The notes below the pieces were generated by a model. That model saw nothing but the letters and a program-made list of their open reading frames with translations. It was not told the DNA's origin and did no database searches. A stretch of DNA of 64,000 nt from Bradyrhizobium sp. PSBB068 (GTDB taxonomy: Bacteria; Pseudomonadota; Alphaproteobacteria; Rhizobiales; Xanthobacteraceae): contig CP069300.1 of NCBI GenBank assembly GCA_016839165.1, positions 992,001 to 1,056,000 on the forward strand. Direction: 5' to 3'. The first letter of the stretch is position 1. Every line of letters starts with the position of its first letter. Shown piece by piece: positions 34,467 to 43,703 of this stretch. Made by a program: the position numbers and the translations under genes.

Positions 34467-35546
34467 ATGACTTTGAAATTCGACATCCAGCCGTCGCCGA
34501 ATGCGACCTCCGACAAGGATCGCGCGGCGAAGCTCGTGGACCCGGGCTTCGGTCGCGTCTTCACCGACCACATGGCGATCGTCCGCTACAGCCAGGGCAA
34601 GGGCTGGCACAGTGCCCGCATCGAGGCACGCGCGAATTTCCCGCTCGATCCGGCCGGCGCCGTGCTGCACTACGCCCAGGAGATCTTCGAAGGGCTCAAG
34701 GCCTACAAGCGCGACGATGGCGGCGTGAACCTGTTTCGCCCCGACGCCAATGCCCGCCGCTTCCGCGATTCGGCCGACCGCATGGCGATGGCGCCGCTGC
34801 CCGAGGATCTGTTCATCGAGGCGGTCGAGCAGCTGGTGCGGATTGATCGTGCCTGGATCCCGGGCGGCGAGGGCAGTCTCTATCTGCGGCCGTTCATGAT
34901 CGCGAGCGAGGTCTTCCTCGGCGTGAAGCCGTCGGCGGAATACATCTTCTCGGTGATCGCATCGCCGGTCGGCTCCTACTTCAAGGGCGGTCCTGCGCCG
35001 GTATCGATCTGGGTGTCGGAGAATTACACGCGCGCCGCGATCGGCGGCACCGGCGCCGTGAAGTGCGGCGGCAATTATGCTGCCAGCCTGCGCGCGCAGG
35101 CGGAAGCGATCGAGCGCGGCTGCGACCAGGTCGTGTTCCTCGACGCGGTCGAGCGCCGCTACATCGAAGAACTCGGCGGCATGAACATCTTCTTCGCCTT
35201 CGACGACGGCTCGCTGCTGACGCCGCCGCTCGGCACCATCCTGCCCGGCATCACCCGCGACTCGATCATCGCGCTCGCCAAGGATTCCGGCACGCGCGTG
35301 CGCGAGGAGCCCTACACGATCCAGCAATGGCGCGCGGATGCCGCCAGCGGCAAGCTGAAGGAGGCGTTCGCCTGCGGCACCGCGGCCGTGATCTCGCCGA
35401 TCGGCAAGGTCTGCTCGGCGAGCGGCGACTTCCAGATCAGCGGCGGCGTCGCCGGTCCGGTCGCCATGGGCCTGCGCAAGAAGCTGGTCGACATCCAGTA
35501 CGGCCGCACCAACGATCCGCATAACTGGATCAGGAACGTCCAGTGA
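34467..35546 (+). CDS. ilvE: Branched-chain amino acid aminotransferase
   Basis: This 359-aa PLP fold-type IV enzyme catalyses the last step of Val, Leu and Ile synthesis. It has the cofactor lysine in GAVKCGGNYAASL (about residue 196), substrate-side motifs YLRPFMIASEVFLGVK and ELGGMNIFF, and the phosphate-binding GTAAVISPIG. Its length and motifs fit the BCAT-II subgroup. ATG 34467 begins MTLKFDIQPSP after GGAAAGCAAG; the open frame upstream to 34401 is not supported. It is monocistronic, divergent from marR. Confidence 0.94.
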   Translation: MTLKFDIQPSPNATSDKDRAAKLVDPGFGRVFTDHMAIVRYSQGKGWHSARIEARANFPLDPAGAVLHYAQEIFEGLKAYKRDDGGVNLFRPDANARRFRDSADRMAMAPLPEDLFIEAVEQLVRIDRAWIPGGEGSLYLRPFMIASEVFLGVKPSAEYIFSVIASPVGSYFKGGPAPVSIWVSENYTRAAIGGTGAVKCGGNYAASLRAQAEAIERGCDQVVFLDAVERRYIEELGGMNIFFAFDDGSLLTPPLGTILPGITRDSIIALAKDSGTRVREEPYTIQQWRADAASGKLKEAFACGTAAVISPIGKVCSASGDFQISGGVAGPVAMGLRKKLVDIQYGRTNDPHNWIRNVQ

Positions 35547-35556
35547 CGGACGCGAC

Positions 35557-35660
35557 GTCATTCCGGGACGATGCGCAGCATCGAACCCGGAATCTCGCGA
35601 TTCCCGGTGCGCAATCGCGCGGCTGAGGTATGGTCCTGCGGAATATCCCGGAGTGACAGC
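35557..35660. repeat. Intergenic repeat-like block (CATTCCGGGACGATGCGC type)
   Basis: TCATTCCGGGACGATGCGCA ... AACCCGGAATCTCG and a later GGAATATCCCGGAGTGACA form nested inverted arms between ilvE and hisS. It resembles a common repeat of this lineage, but only one copy is seen here. Confidence 0.45.
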
Positions 35661-35709
35661 GTAGCGGCACCGGTTGCCGCCTTGCGCGCCGGCTGGTAAA
35701 CGGCCGCTC

Positions 35710-37224
35710 ATGGCCGAGAAACCCAAAAAACCCCAAAAACTGAAGGCGCGCCTGCCGCGTGGACTGGAAGATCGCGGCCCGGCTGCGATCAATGCCACGC
35801 GGGCGATGGTCGAAAAGATCCGCGCCGTCTACGAGCTCTACGGCTTCGAGCCGGTGGAGACGCCGGCGATGGAATACACCGACGCGCTCGGCAAGTTCCT
35901 GCCCGACCAGGACCGGCCCAACGAGGGCGTGTTCTCGTTCCAGGACGATGACGAGCAGTGGATCTCGCTGCGCTACGATTTGACTGCGCCGCTGGCGCGC
36001 TATGTCGCCGAGAATTTCGACGCGCTGCCGAAGCCGTACCGGTCGTATCGGCTCGGCTACGTCTTCCGCAACGAGAAGCCCGGTCCCGGCCGCTTCCGCC
36101 AGTTCATGCAGTTCGATGCCGATACGGTCGGCTCGGCGACGCCGGCGGCCGACGCCGAGATCTGCATGATGGCGGCGGATACGATGGAGGCGCTCGGCAT
36201 TCCGCGCGGCTCCTATGTCGTGAAGGTGAACAACCGCAAGGTGCTTGACGGCGTGCTCGAGGCGATCGGTCTCGGCGGCGACGACAATGCAGGCCGCAGG
36301 CTCACGGTGCTGCGCGCGATCGACAAGCTCGACAAGTTTCCCGCCGACGAGGTTCGCAAGCTGCTCGGTCCCGGGCGATGGGATGGCGGTGAAGAGGGCA
36401 AGGGCGACTTCACCAAGGGCGCTGAGTTGGGCCCAGCGGATGCCGATATCGTTCTGGCCGTCACGCAACAGCGTGCGGATTGGCGAGAGGCGATTGCGGC
36501 GGCAGAGGCCTACCTCGCGAAGAGCGAGGTTGGCCAGGCCGGCGTGAGCGAGCTCGAGGAAATCGCGAAACTGGTCGCGGCGTCCGGCTATGGCTCAGAT
36601 CGCATCCGCATCGATCCCACCGTCGTTCGTGGGCTCGAATACTACACGGGTCCCGTCTACGAGGTTGAACTGCTGCTCGACACCAAGGACGAGAAGGGCC
36701 GACCGGTGCGGTTCGGCTCGGTCGGCGGCGGTGGCCGCTACGACGGCCTCGTCTCGCGCTTCCGCGGGGAGCCGGTGCCGGCGACCGGCTTCTCGATCGG
36801 GGTGTCGCGCCTGCAGGCCGCGCTGACGATGCTGGGTCAGCTCGACGCGCGGGCCGAATTCGGTCCCGTCGTCGTCACCGTGTTCGACCGCGACCGCGTC
36901 GCCGACTACCAGAAGATGGTCGCAGAGCTGCGCCAGGCCGGCATCCGCGCCGAGCTCTATCTCGGCAATCCGAAGAACATGGGCAACCAGCTCAAATATG
37001 CCGATCGCCGCAACTCGCCCTGCGTGATCATCCAGGGCTCGGACGAGAAGGCGCGCGGCGAGGTGCAGATCAAGGATCTGATCGAGGGCGCCAAGGCGGC
37101 GGCTGCGATCGCGTCCAACCAGGAATGGCGCGAAACGCGTCCGGCGCAATTCTCCTGCGCCGAGACCGATCTGGTCGCGAAAGTCCGCGAGGTCCTGGCG
37201 CGGCATGACGTGGCGTGGGGATAG
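35710..37224 (+). CDS. hisS: Histidyl-tRNA synthetase
   Basis: This 504-aa class II synthetase has motif 1 near [19 protein letters not shown], motif 2 [21 protein letters not shown], the histidine-specific motifs [11 protein letters not shown] and GGGGRYDGL, and motif 3 [11 protein letters not shown], followed by the anticodon-binding domain ([20 protein letters not shown]). I chose the ATG at 35710 ([18 protein letters not shown]), giving a short lysine-rich N-terminus. Confidence 0.96.
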   Translation: MAEKPKKPQKLKARLPRGLEDRGPAAINATRAMVEKIRAVYELYGFEPVETPAMEYTDALGKFLPDQDRPNEGVFSFQDDDEQWISLRYDLTAPLARYVAENFDALPKPYRSYRLGYVFRNEKPGPGRFRQFMQFDADTVGSATPAADAEICMMAADTMEALGIPRGSYVVKVNNRKVLDGVLEAIGLGGDDNAGRRLTVLRAIDKLDKFPADEVRKLLGPGRWDGGEEGKGDFTKGAELGPADADIVLAVTQQRADWREAIAAAEAYLAKSEVGQAGVSELEEIAKLVAASGYGSDRIRIDPTVVRGLEYYTGPVYEVELLLDTKDEKGRPVRFGSVGGGGRYDGLVSRFRGEPVPATGFSIGVSRLQAALTMLGQLDARAEFGPVVVTVFDRDRVADYQKMVAELRQAGIRAELYLGNPKNMGNQLKYADRRNSPCVIIQGSDEKARGEVQIKDLIEGAKAAAAIASNQEWRETRPAQFSCAETDLVAKVREVLARHDVAWG

Positions 37225-37343
37225 CCATTCGCTGGCGATGTGATGCCCGCCCTTGTGCCGGGCATCCGCCTCTTGTTTGATGCACGCCGACGTGAATGGC
37301 CGGGAACAGCCTGACCATGGCGACAACAAGAGGGAGAGCAACA

Positions 37344-37547
37344 ATGCCTGAGATCACCGTGAGCATGGCCGCCGGCCGCACCGACGAGCAGAAGCTCGGC
37401 ATGATGCGCGACATCACCCAGGCACTGGTGAAGAATCTCGGTGTCGATGCCGACGCGGTCGTGATCCAGATCAACGAGGCGCCGCTGCATCACAAGATGA
37501 AGGGCGGCAAGTCCTTCGTCGAGCGCGCCGCTGCGGCGAAGAAGTAA
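37344..37547 (+). CDS. 4-oxalocrotonate tautomerase family protein
   Basis: This 67-aa tautomerase-superfamily subunit has the catalytic Pro immediately after the start methionine (MPEITVSMAAGR), which fixes the start at 37344, preceded by AGGGAGAG. It has the general 4-OT fold, with a slightly long lysine-rich C-terminus (GGKSFVERAAAAKK). It probably acts as a hexamer; the substrate is unknown because no catabolic operon is nearby. Confidence 0.85.
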   Translation: MPEITVSMAAGRTDEQKLGMMRDITQALVKNLGVDADAVVIQINEAPLHHKMKGGKSFVERAAAAKK

Positions 37548-37556
37548 TTCAACGTC

Positions 37557-37583
37557 GTCGTCCCGGCCTTCGCCGGGACGACA
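37557..37583. repeat. GTCGTCCCGGC palindrome (minimal copy)
   Basis: GTCGTCCCGGC ... GCCGGGACGAC with a CTTC centre, a 27-bp hairpin in the 53-base gap between tautomerase and thioesterase genes. It is the short form of the family at 38862, 41714 and 51905. Confidence 0.65.
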
Positions 37584-37600
37584 GTATTTTTGAGGCGCCA

Positions 37601-38005
37601 ATGGACGCACGCGACTTCATCAAGATCGGCATGAGCGCCGAGCGCATGCTGGTGGTGCCGCCGGAGCGCACGGTCGGGCATTTCGTCCCGGGCATGCCGA
37701 TGGTCTATGCGACGCCGATGATGATCCTCGACATGGAGATGGCGTCGGGCGATGCCATCCGTGGCGCGTTGCAGCCCGGCTGGGTGACGGTCGGGACCGA
37801 GGTCGACATTCGTCATCTTGCAGCCGCGCTCGTCGGGGCCACGGTGCGGACCACCTCGAAGGTGGTCGTGGTCGAGCGCCGCGTGATCCGCTTCGAAGTC
37901 GAGGCGTTTGAAGGCACGCGCAAGCTCGGCGAAGGCCGCCACGCCCGCGGCCTGATCAATGTCGAGCGTTTTAATAAGCGTCTTGCCGGGACGTCGGCGC
38001 AGTAA
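37601..38005 (+). CDS. Hotdog-fold thioesterase (FlK-like)
   Basis: This 134-aa hotdog protein resembles fluoroacetyl-CoA thioesterase-type enzymes: VYATPMMILDMEMAS carries the Thr/Glu pair and VGTEVDIRHLAAA the histidine expected in the FlK active site. The central helix and strands (TVRTTSKVVVVERRVIRFEVEAFEG) fit. It would hydrolyse a small acyl-CoA; an actual fluoroacetate role is not implied. Confidence 0.78.
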   Translation: MDARDFIKIGMSAERMLVVPPERTVGHFVPGMPMVYATPMMILDMEMASGDAIRGALQPGWVTVGTEVDIRHLAAALVGATVRTTSKVVVVERRVIRFEVEAFEGTRKLGEGRHARGLINVERFNKRLAGTSAQ

Positions 38006-38013
38006 GCGAGGAG

Positions 38014-38841
38014 CTACTTCGCCAATTCCTTCGAGCGTCGTGTCGCGGCGGCGATGGCGCGGGTCATCAACGGCTGGAGGCCGTCATTCGCCATCAACAC
38101 GTCCAGCGCGGCGGCCGTGGTGCCGCCGGGTGAGGTGACGTTTTGCCGCAACGTCGCTGACGGCAAGTCGGAGCGATGCAGCAGCTCGCCGGAGCCCGCC
38201 ACGGTCGCGCGCGCCAGCGTGGTCGCAAGCGTTTCGGGCAGGCCGGCTGCGACGCCGGCGCGGGCCAGCTCCTCGGCGAGCAGGAAGACATAGGCAGGGC
38301 CGGAGCCGGAGACCGCGGTCACCGCGTCCATCAGGCTTTCGTCGTCGACCCATTCGAGGAGACCGGTCGCCTGCAGCAGTGCATCGGTCATGGCGCGCTG
38401 CGCGGCGGTGACGCGCTTTGCCGGCACCGCGACCGTGATGCCGCGGCCGATCGCCGCCGGCGTGTTCGGCATTGCGCGCACCACCGCGCCGCCGACGACT
38501 TCTTCCAGCGCTGCGATGGTCGTACCGGCCATGATCGAGACCACGAGCGTCGAGGGGCCGACGAGCGCCTTCAGCGCGGCGCCGGCCTCGCGGAACGATT
38601 GCGGCTTCACCGCGACGACCAGCGTGTCGACCGTGCCGAGCTCCGTCGCTTGCGGATTGAGCCGGACGCCCTTGGCCGCGAGTGCGGAGATGTCAGGCGA
38701 CAGATGGGGATCGATCACCGCGACCTGCCTGGGCGATAGGCCCTGCGCGAGCCAGCCGGTCAGCATGGCGCCGCCCATCTTGCCCGCGCCGGCAAGCGCG
38801 ATGGTGCCGGAAGTATTCGTCAATGCGCTGCTTGTGTTCAC
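38014..38841 (-). CDS. proC: Pyrroline-5-carboxylate reductase
   Basis: ProC reduces pyrroline-5-carboxylate to proline with NAD(P)H. The 275-aa protein has the N-terminal dinucleotide motif ALAGAGKMGGAM and the P5CR signature AVSGSGPAYVFLLAEELARAGVAAGL, followed by TLRQNVTSPGGTTAAALDVL. I chose the GTG at 38841 because GGAG lies just upstream and it gives the family length; the longer frame to 39123 crosses a repeat and is a shadow. It converges on the thioesterase gene with a gap of eight bases. Confidence 0.94.
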   Translation of the reverse strand: MNTSSALTNTSGTIALAGAGKMGGAMLTGWLAQGLSPRQVAVIDPHLSPDISALAAKGVRLNPQATELGTVDTLVVAVKPQSFREAGAALKALVGPSTLVVSIMAGTTIAALEEVVGGAVVRAMPNTPAAIGRGITVAVPAKRVTAAQRAMTDALLQATGLLEWVDDESLMDAVTAVSGSGPAYVFLLAEELARAGVAAGLPETLATTLARATVAGSGELLHRSDLPSATLRQNVTSPGGTTAAALDVLMANDGLQPLMTRAIAAATRRSKELAK

Positions 38842-38861
38842 GGGTCGCTCCACAAACTCTA

Positions 38862-38990
38862 TGTCGTCCCGGCGAAGGCCGGGACCCATAACCACATGTG
38901 GTTCTAGTGAGGCGAGGAAAGGGCCACAAGCAGTTTGCGTGAGCCCCGCGGCCGCGGAGTATGGGTCCCGGCTCAAGGCCGGGACGACAC
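38862..38990. repeat. GTCGTCCCGGC palindromic repeat (long copy)
   Basis: GTCGTCCCGGCGAAGGCCGG+GACCC at the left and GGGTCCCGGCTCAAGGCCGG+GACGAC at the right enclose about 75 bases with CATAACCACATGTGG. It fills the gap between proC and the ybjN gene. Left end, right end and CCATAACCAC box match the copy at 41714-41840. Confidence 0.8.
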
Positions 38991-39007
38991 TGAATATGCG
39001 GATACCC

Positions 39008-39508
39008 TTACGCCTCGCCCTCGGTATCGAACATCGCCGCCGCCATCGCCTCGGCGGTCGACTTGCCGGCCCACACCACGAACTGGAACGCCGGATAGTA
39101 GCGCTCGCAGGCGTGGATCGCATTGACCACCATCGCCTCGCATTGCGCGGTGGAGGCGGTGAGGCCGCCGGGCAGCACCAGCGCCTGGCGATGCATCACC
39201 ATGCCGGTGTGGGTCCACAGATCGAAATGGCCGACCCACAATTGTTCGTTGATCGCGGCGACCAGCCGCTGCACCTCGGCGCGGCGCGCCTGCGGCATCT
39301 TCATGTCGAAGGCGCAGGCGAGATGCAGCGCCTCGATCTCGCCCATCCAGGTGAACGAGAGCTGATAGTCGATCCAGTCTCCCTTGGAGACGATCGTCAC
39401 CTCGTCTTCGCCGGAACGCTCGAACGCCCAGTTGTTGTCGGTGGCGATATCCTCGACCACCGCAAGCGGGTTGTTCCGGGAATCGATAATGCTTTCGAGG
39501 AGGGACAT
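39008..39508 (-). CDS. YbjN-domain protein
   Basis: The 166-aa cytoplasmic protein matches the YbjN family: a SycE/type III chaperone-like alpha/beta fold with VEDIATDNNWAFERSGEDEVTI at the start and long helices (RRAEVQRLVAAINEQLW). E. coli YbjN affects motility and stress phenotypes, but no biochemical function is settled. The ATG at 39508 follows GAGGAGGG; the frame upstream to 39784 is not supported. Confidence 0.82.
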   Translation of the reverse strand: MSLLESIIDSRNNPLAVVEDIATDNNWAFERSGEDEVTIVSKGDWIDYQLSFTWMGEIEALHLACAFDMKMPQARRAEVQRLVAAINEQLWVGHFDLWTHTGMVMHRQALVLPGGLTASTAQCEAMVVNAIHACERYYPAFQFVVWAGKSTAEAMAAAMFDTEGEA

Positions 39509-39955
39509 GCCGTCTCGGACCTTGTTCTTATGATCGCTTGATACGCACACGGAAGCCGGCACTTGCGACATACTGCGTCGTGGCCGAGTGCAGCTCCTTG
39601 ACCGGGCTTCCGGATGCCCCTGGACCTGACGCCGATGAAGTGATGTGATTTGCGGAATCCGCGCAACCGCACGCCGAGTCCGTCCACAGCCAAAGCGCGC
39701 ATCGTCCACAGCTGATCTCCGCCACACTTGTGATTTTGCGAACAAATCGGAATCTTCTTGGTCGGTAAACGATTTGTTAACCATTTGCCGGCGCTTCGCC
39801 GCGCGCGTGAATCAGCCTTTCCGGCGCTCACGTCACTCTGCAAGAGCCGCAACGCGCTCATGGGGACATGCCGTTTCCCCATGCCAAAGGTCTTGCCCGG
39901 CTGTCGCGGTTTGGTCATAGTTCGTCTCAGGCGCGTCCATCCTGGGCGTGCCGAT
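39509..39955. other. 447-base gap between ybjN and the FMN riboswitch
   Basis: I find no convincing gene. A minus-strand frame at 39528-39725 starts with GTG and lacks a ribosome site. A CtrA-like motif, TAAA-N7-TTAAC, lies at 39766-39781 and could serve the ybjN gene. The right part should hold the promoter of the riboswitch-ribH transcript. Confidence 0.4.
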
Positions 39956-40102
39956 GTTCTCAGGGCGGGGTGAAAATCCCCACCGGCGGTAAGGGTGATG
40001 AGCCCAAGCCCGCGAGCGCCTTCTTCCGCGAAGCCGGAAGAAGGGTCAGCAGATTCGGTGCAATTCCGAAGCCGACGGTTACAGTCCGGATGAAAGAGAA
40101 CG
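39956..40102 (+). promoter_or_regulatory. FMN riboswitch (RFN element)
   Basis: The conserved RFN blocks are all present in order: TCTCAGGGCGGGGTGAAAAT, CCCCACCGGCGGTAA, AGCCC...GCGAGCGCC, the variable stem-loop, GGTCAGCAGATTCGGTGCAA+TTCCG, GCCGACGGTTACAGTCCGGA and closing GAAAGAGAAC, whose end pairs with GTTCTC at the start. It should sense FMN and down-regulate ribH. No T-run terminator follows; a CTCGCG-TTTT-CGCG hairpin lies between it and the ribosome site, so control could be translational. Confidence 0.96.
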
Positions 40103-40182
40103 GTTGCGGCGGCCCTCGCGTTTTCGCGTGGGTCAATGTCGTTGTCCGTATGCCCTGATTCTGGTCCTGAAAGAGGAAAGCC

Positions 40183-40764
40183 ATGAATCAGATGTTGCAA
40201 GACACTGAAGTCCAAAACGCCGAAGTCCAACCCCCCCACGCAGAAGGCGTTTCCGACACGCCGGCACATCCGCCGGCGCTGGAGCATCCGCACTTTGCCA
40301 AGCCGCAGCGCGTTGCCTTCGTGCAATCGTCCTGGCATCGCGATGTGGTGGAGGAGTGCCGCATCTCGTTCCTGAAGGAGATCGAGGCGCGTCACATCAC
40401 CAATGTCGACGTGTTCGAGGTGCCGGGCTCGTTCGAGATCCCGCTGCATGCGCAGCTCTTGGCGAAGACCCGCCGCTACACCGCGATCGTCGCGGCCGGG
40501 CTGGTCGTCGATGGCGGCATTTACCGCCACGAGTTCGTCGCCGACACCGTGATTAAGGCACTGATGGATGTGCAGTTGCGCACCGAGGTGCCGGTGTTCT
40601 CGGCGGTGCTGACGCCGCAGCAATTCCACGAGACCGAGGTGCATTACGACTTCTTCCGCAAGCACTTCGTGATCAAGGGGATCGAGGTCGCGGAAGCCTG
40701 CGCCAACACGCTGCACAGCCTGGAGCGCCTGCGCGGCCAGGTCGCGGCGGGGATACCCGGATAA
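40183..40764 (+). CDS. ribH: 6,7-dimethyl-8-ribityllumazine synthase, type 2
   Basis: RibH makes the lumazine precursor of riboflavin. The 193-aa protein resembles the decameric type-2 (RibH2) enzymes known from Brucella and Mesorhizobium rather than the classical form: QSSWHRDVVEECRISF at the start, the VPGSFEIPLHAQ motif, AAGLVVDGGIYRHEFVA and the region FHETEVHYDFF. The first 35 residues are a Pro/Glu-rich extension. AAAGAGGAAAG precedes the ATG. It is the only gene visibly served by the FMN riboswitch; other riboflavin genes except ribF are elsewhere. Confidence 0.93.
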   Translation: MNQMLQDTEVQNAEVQPPHAEGVSDTPAHPPALEHPHFAKPQRVAFVQSSWHRDVVEECRISFLKEIEARHITNVDVFEVPGSFEIPLHAQLLAKTRRYTAIVAAGLVVDGGIYRHEFVADTVIKALMDVQLRTEVPVFSAVLTPQQFHETEVHYDFFRKHFVIKGIEVAEACANTLHSLERLRGQVAAGIPG

Positions 40765-40884
40765 GGCGCCGGCGACGTCCAAGGCCGGACGCAAAAGCGA
40801 TTCCGGCATGCGTGCCGGGATCGCTCTCGCAGCCTGCGTGTTCGGTTATGCTGCCGGCATAATCAGAACGCGCGGGAGGCGCCC

Positions 40885-41691
40885 ATGACCGAACAACATT
40901 CCACCGACTGGCTCGGCCTGTCGGGCCGCATTGCCGTCGTCACCGGCGGAGGCGGCGGCATCGGCCGCGCCACCGCTGTCAGTTTCGCGCGTGCCGGCGT
41001 CAAAGTCGCCGCGCTCGATCGCGACGAGCGTGGGCTGGCGGAGACCAAGACACAGCTCCGCGCGTTCGGCGACGGCCATCTCGTCGCGAACTGCGACACA
41101 ACCAGCGAGGAGGGCGTCGCGGCTGCCGCCGAGGCCGTCGCGCGCACGCTCGGAGCTTGCGACATCCTCGTCAACACCGCGGCGGTGCTGCGGCCCGGCG
41201 GGCTTGATACGCTGCCGCTTGCCGAATGGAACGCAGTGCTGGCGGTCAACCTCACCGGCTACTTCATCTGCGCGCAGGCGTTCGGCCGCCAGATGCGCAA
41301 GACCGGGCGCGGCAGCCTGATCCACGTCGCCTCGATTGCCGCCAGCAATGCGCAGGGGCAGAGCGGCGCCTACAGCGTCAGCAAGGCGGCCGTCGTGATG
41401 CTCTCGCAGCAGCTCGCCGCCGAATGGGGTCCGCACGGCATCCGCAGCAATGTGGTCAGCCCCGGCCTCGTCGTCACGCCGATGAGCCAGGCATTCTACG
41501 ATACGCCCGGGGTTACCGAGCGGCGCACCGCCGTGGTGCCGCTACGCCGGATCGGCGCGCCGCAGGACATGGCGGACGCGACCCTGTTCCTGGCCAGCGA
41601 CCGGTCGTCATACGTCAATGGCGAGGAGATCATCGTCGACGGCGGCTTCGCGCGAACGCTGATGAGCCATGTGCCGCGGCCGGGGTTCTAG
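40885..41691 (+). CDS. Short-chain dehydrogenase/reductase
   Basis: This 268-aa classical SDR has the cofactor motif VVTGGGGGIGRAT (about residues 19-31), VNTAAV in place of NNAG, catalytic Ser in IHVASIAAS, YSVSK for the catalytic Tyr/Lys, and the C-terminal YVNGEEIIVDGGF. Asp44-Arg45 after strand beta-2 (ALDRDERG) suggest NAD rather than NADP preference. The substrate is unknown. The gene stands alone between ribH and a repeat. Confidence 0.87.
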   Translation: MTEQHSTDWLGLSGRIAVVTGGGGGIGRATAVSFARAGVKVAALDRDERGLAETKTQLRAFGDGHLVANCDTTSEEGVAAAAEAVARTLGACDILVNTAAVLRPGGLDTLPLAEWNAVLAVNLTGYFICAQAFGRQMRKTGRGSLIHVASIAASNAQGQSGAYSVSKAAVVMLSQQLAAEWGPHGIRSNVVSPGLVVTPMSQAFYDTPGVTERRTAVVPLRRIGAPQDMADATLFLASDRSSYVNGEEIIVDGGFARTLMSHVPRPGF

Positions 41692-41713
41692 GAACGCCGC
41701 ATCTGCAAATTCA

Positions 41714-41840
41714 GTGTCGTCCCGGCCTTGAGCCGGGACCCATAACCACGAATGTTTGTTGGTTGGAAAGGATGGGGCCACAGCAGAGCTCCACAACAGA
41801 ACCCTGTGGTGATGGGTCCCGGCTTTCGCCGGGACGTCAG
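41714..41840. repeat. GTCGTCCCGGC palindromic repeat (long copy)
   Basis: GTCGTCCCGGCCTTGAGCCG+GGACCCATAACCAC at the left and ATGGGTCCCGGCTTTCGCCG+GGACGTC at the right; the same architecture as 38862-38990. It lies between the convergent SDR and prs genes. Confidence 0.8.
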
Positions 41841-41847
41841 CAAGGCA

Positions 41848-42801
<954 letters not shown>

Positions 42802-42980
42802 CGATGCTTCCCCCCGCGCCTTGCTGGATACGACGTTCAGCATCTCAAGTCCTTACAGAACCGGCGGGTTTTCGGTGCGCGAGGGAATATCAGGCAGGCG
42901 GCTCCGCTGGCAACCCATTAGGTCGCCTTGGCCGCGGTTTTCCTGGGCAAAAAACGCATTTCGCCGGGAGATACCGGGGG

Positions 42981-43601
42981 TTAGTTGGCGGAATAGCTGA
43001 GGGCAACGGTCTCGGACGCGGCGGGGGCCGGGGCGCTGACCATCGCCGGCCCACGGAGCTCCGGCGCCGCGGCAGGGGCTGGGCTGTCCGCCGGGCCGCC
43101 ATTGATCATGCCGGAGAGGCCGCTGAGGCCGGCCTGGGCGATCCTGCGCAGCACCAGGTCGTCGGCGGCGGCCCAAGCGTCGCGGCCGGCCTTGCCGGCG
43201 GGCTCCTCGCCGGACAGTCGGAGCGCGCGTTGCTGGTTGCTGTCGTAGACGTCCCAGACCCACGCGATCATGGTGCGGCCACGCACCACCTGCGCCGACA
43301 GATAGCTGCGCACGCGATAGGCCGCGGTGCCCTCGCGCGACACGATCGAGAGGCTGCGCAACTTGGATTCGCTGTCGAGCACCCCGACCATGCGGTCGAA
43401 CACCTGGGGCGGTGGGCCGTCGATCGATTCGAAGGCGACAGTGGTGCCGCCGCTCGCCGGCGTGGCCATCGCGTAGGAGTCGGCCACGTTGCCGCCGGCG
43501 GCGCAGCCGCCAAGCACGGACGCGACCGCAAGCCACGTGGCTGCGACCGCGATGCGCACGACTGTCCCAGTTTGAAACTGGTGGTTTGACGCGTCCCTCA
43601 T
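42981..43601 (-). CDS. Predicted lipoprotein, 206 aa
   Basis: The protein has an N-terminal hydrophobic stretch ending in the lipobox VLGGC (about residue 33), so it should be lipidated by Lgt and cut by LspA, both encoded in this window. The domain after it is soluble alpha/beta (VAFESIDGPPPQVFDRMVGVLD, TAAYRVRSYLSAQVVRG), followed by an Ala/Pro-rich tail. I do not recognise a named family. TTAA pairs upstream (43619-43632) resemble a CtrA site with six-base spacing. Confidence 0.72.
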   Translation of the reverse strand: MRDASNHQFQTGTVVRIAVAATWLAVASVLGGCAAGGNVADSYAMATPASGGTTVAFESIDGPPPQVFDRMVGVLDSESKLRSLSIVSREGTAAYRVRSYLSAQVVRGRTMIAWVWDVYDSNQQRALRLSGEEPAGKAGRDAWAAADDLVLRRIAQAGLSGLSGMINGGPADSPAPAAAPELRGPAMVSAPAPAASETVALSYSAN

Positions 43602-43703
43602 TGCGTCCTGCGATATCGTTAAAACGGCTTAACGTCTAGGGCAGGACGGCCACAGCCCTTAACCGATCCGCAGGCTGCGCCACGAGGTTTCGGATTTCCT
43701 TGC

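Noticed and set aside
39528..39725. Minus-strand 65-codon frame upstream of the ybjN gene
   Set aside because: It has a GTG start without a Shine-Dalgarno sequence, no recognisable domain and Ser/Ala-rich composition.
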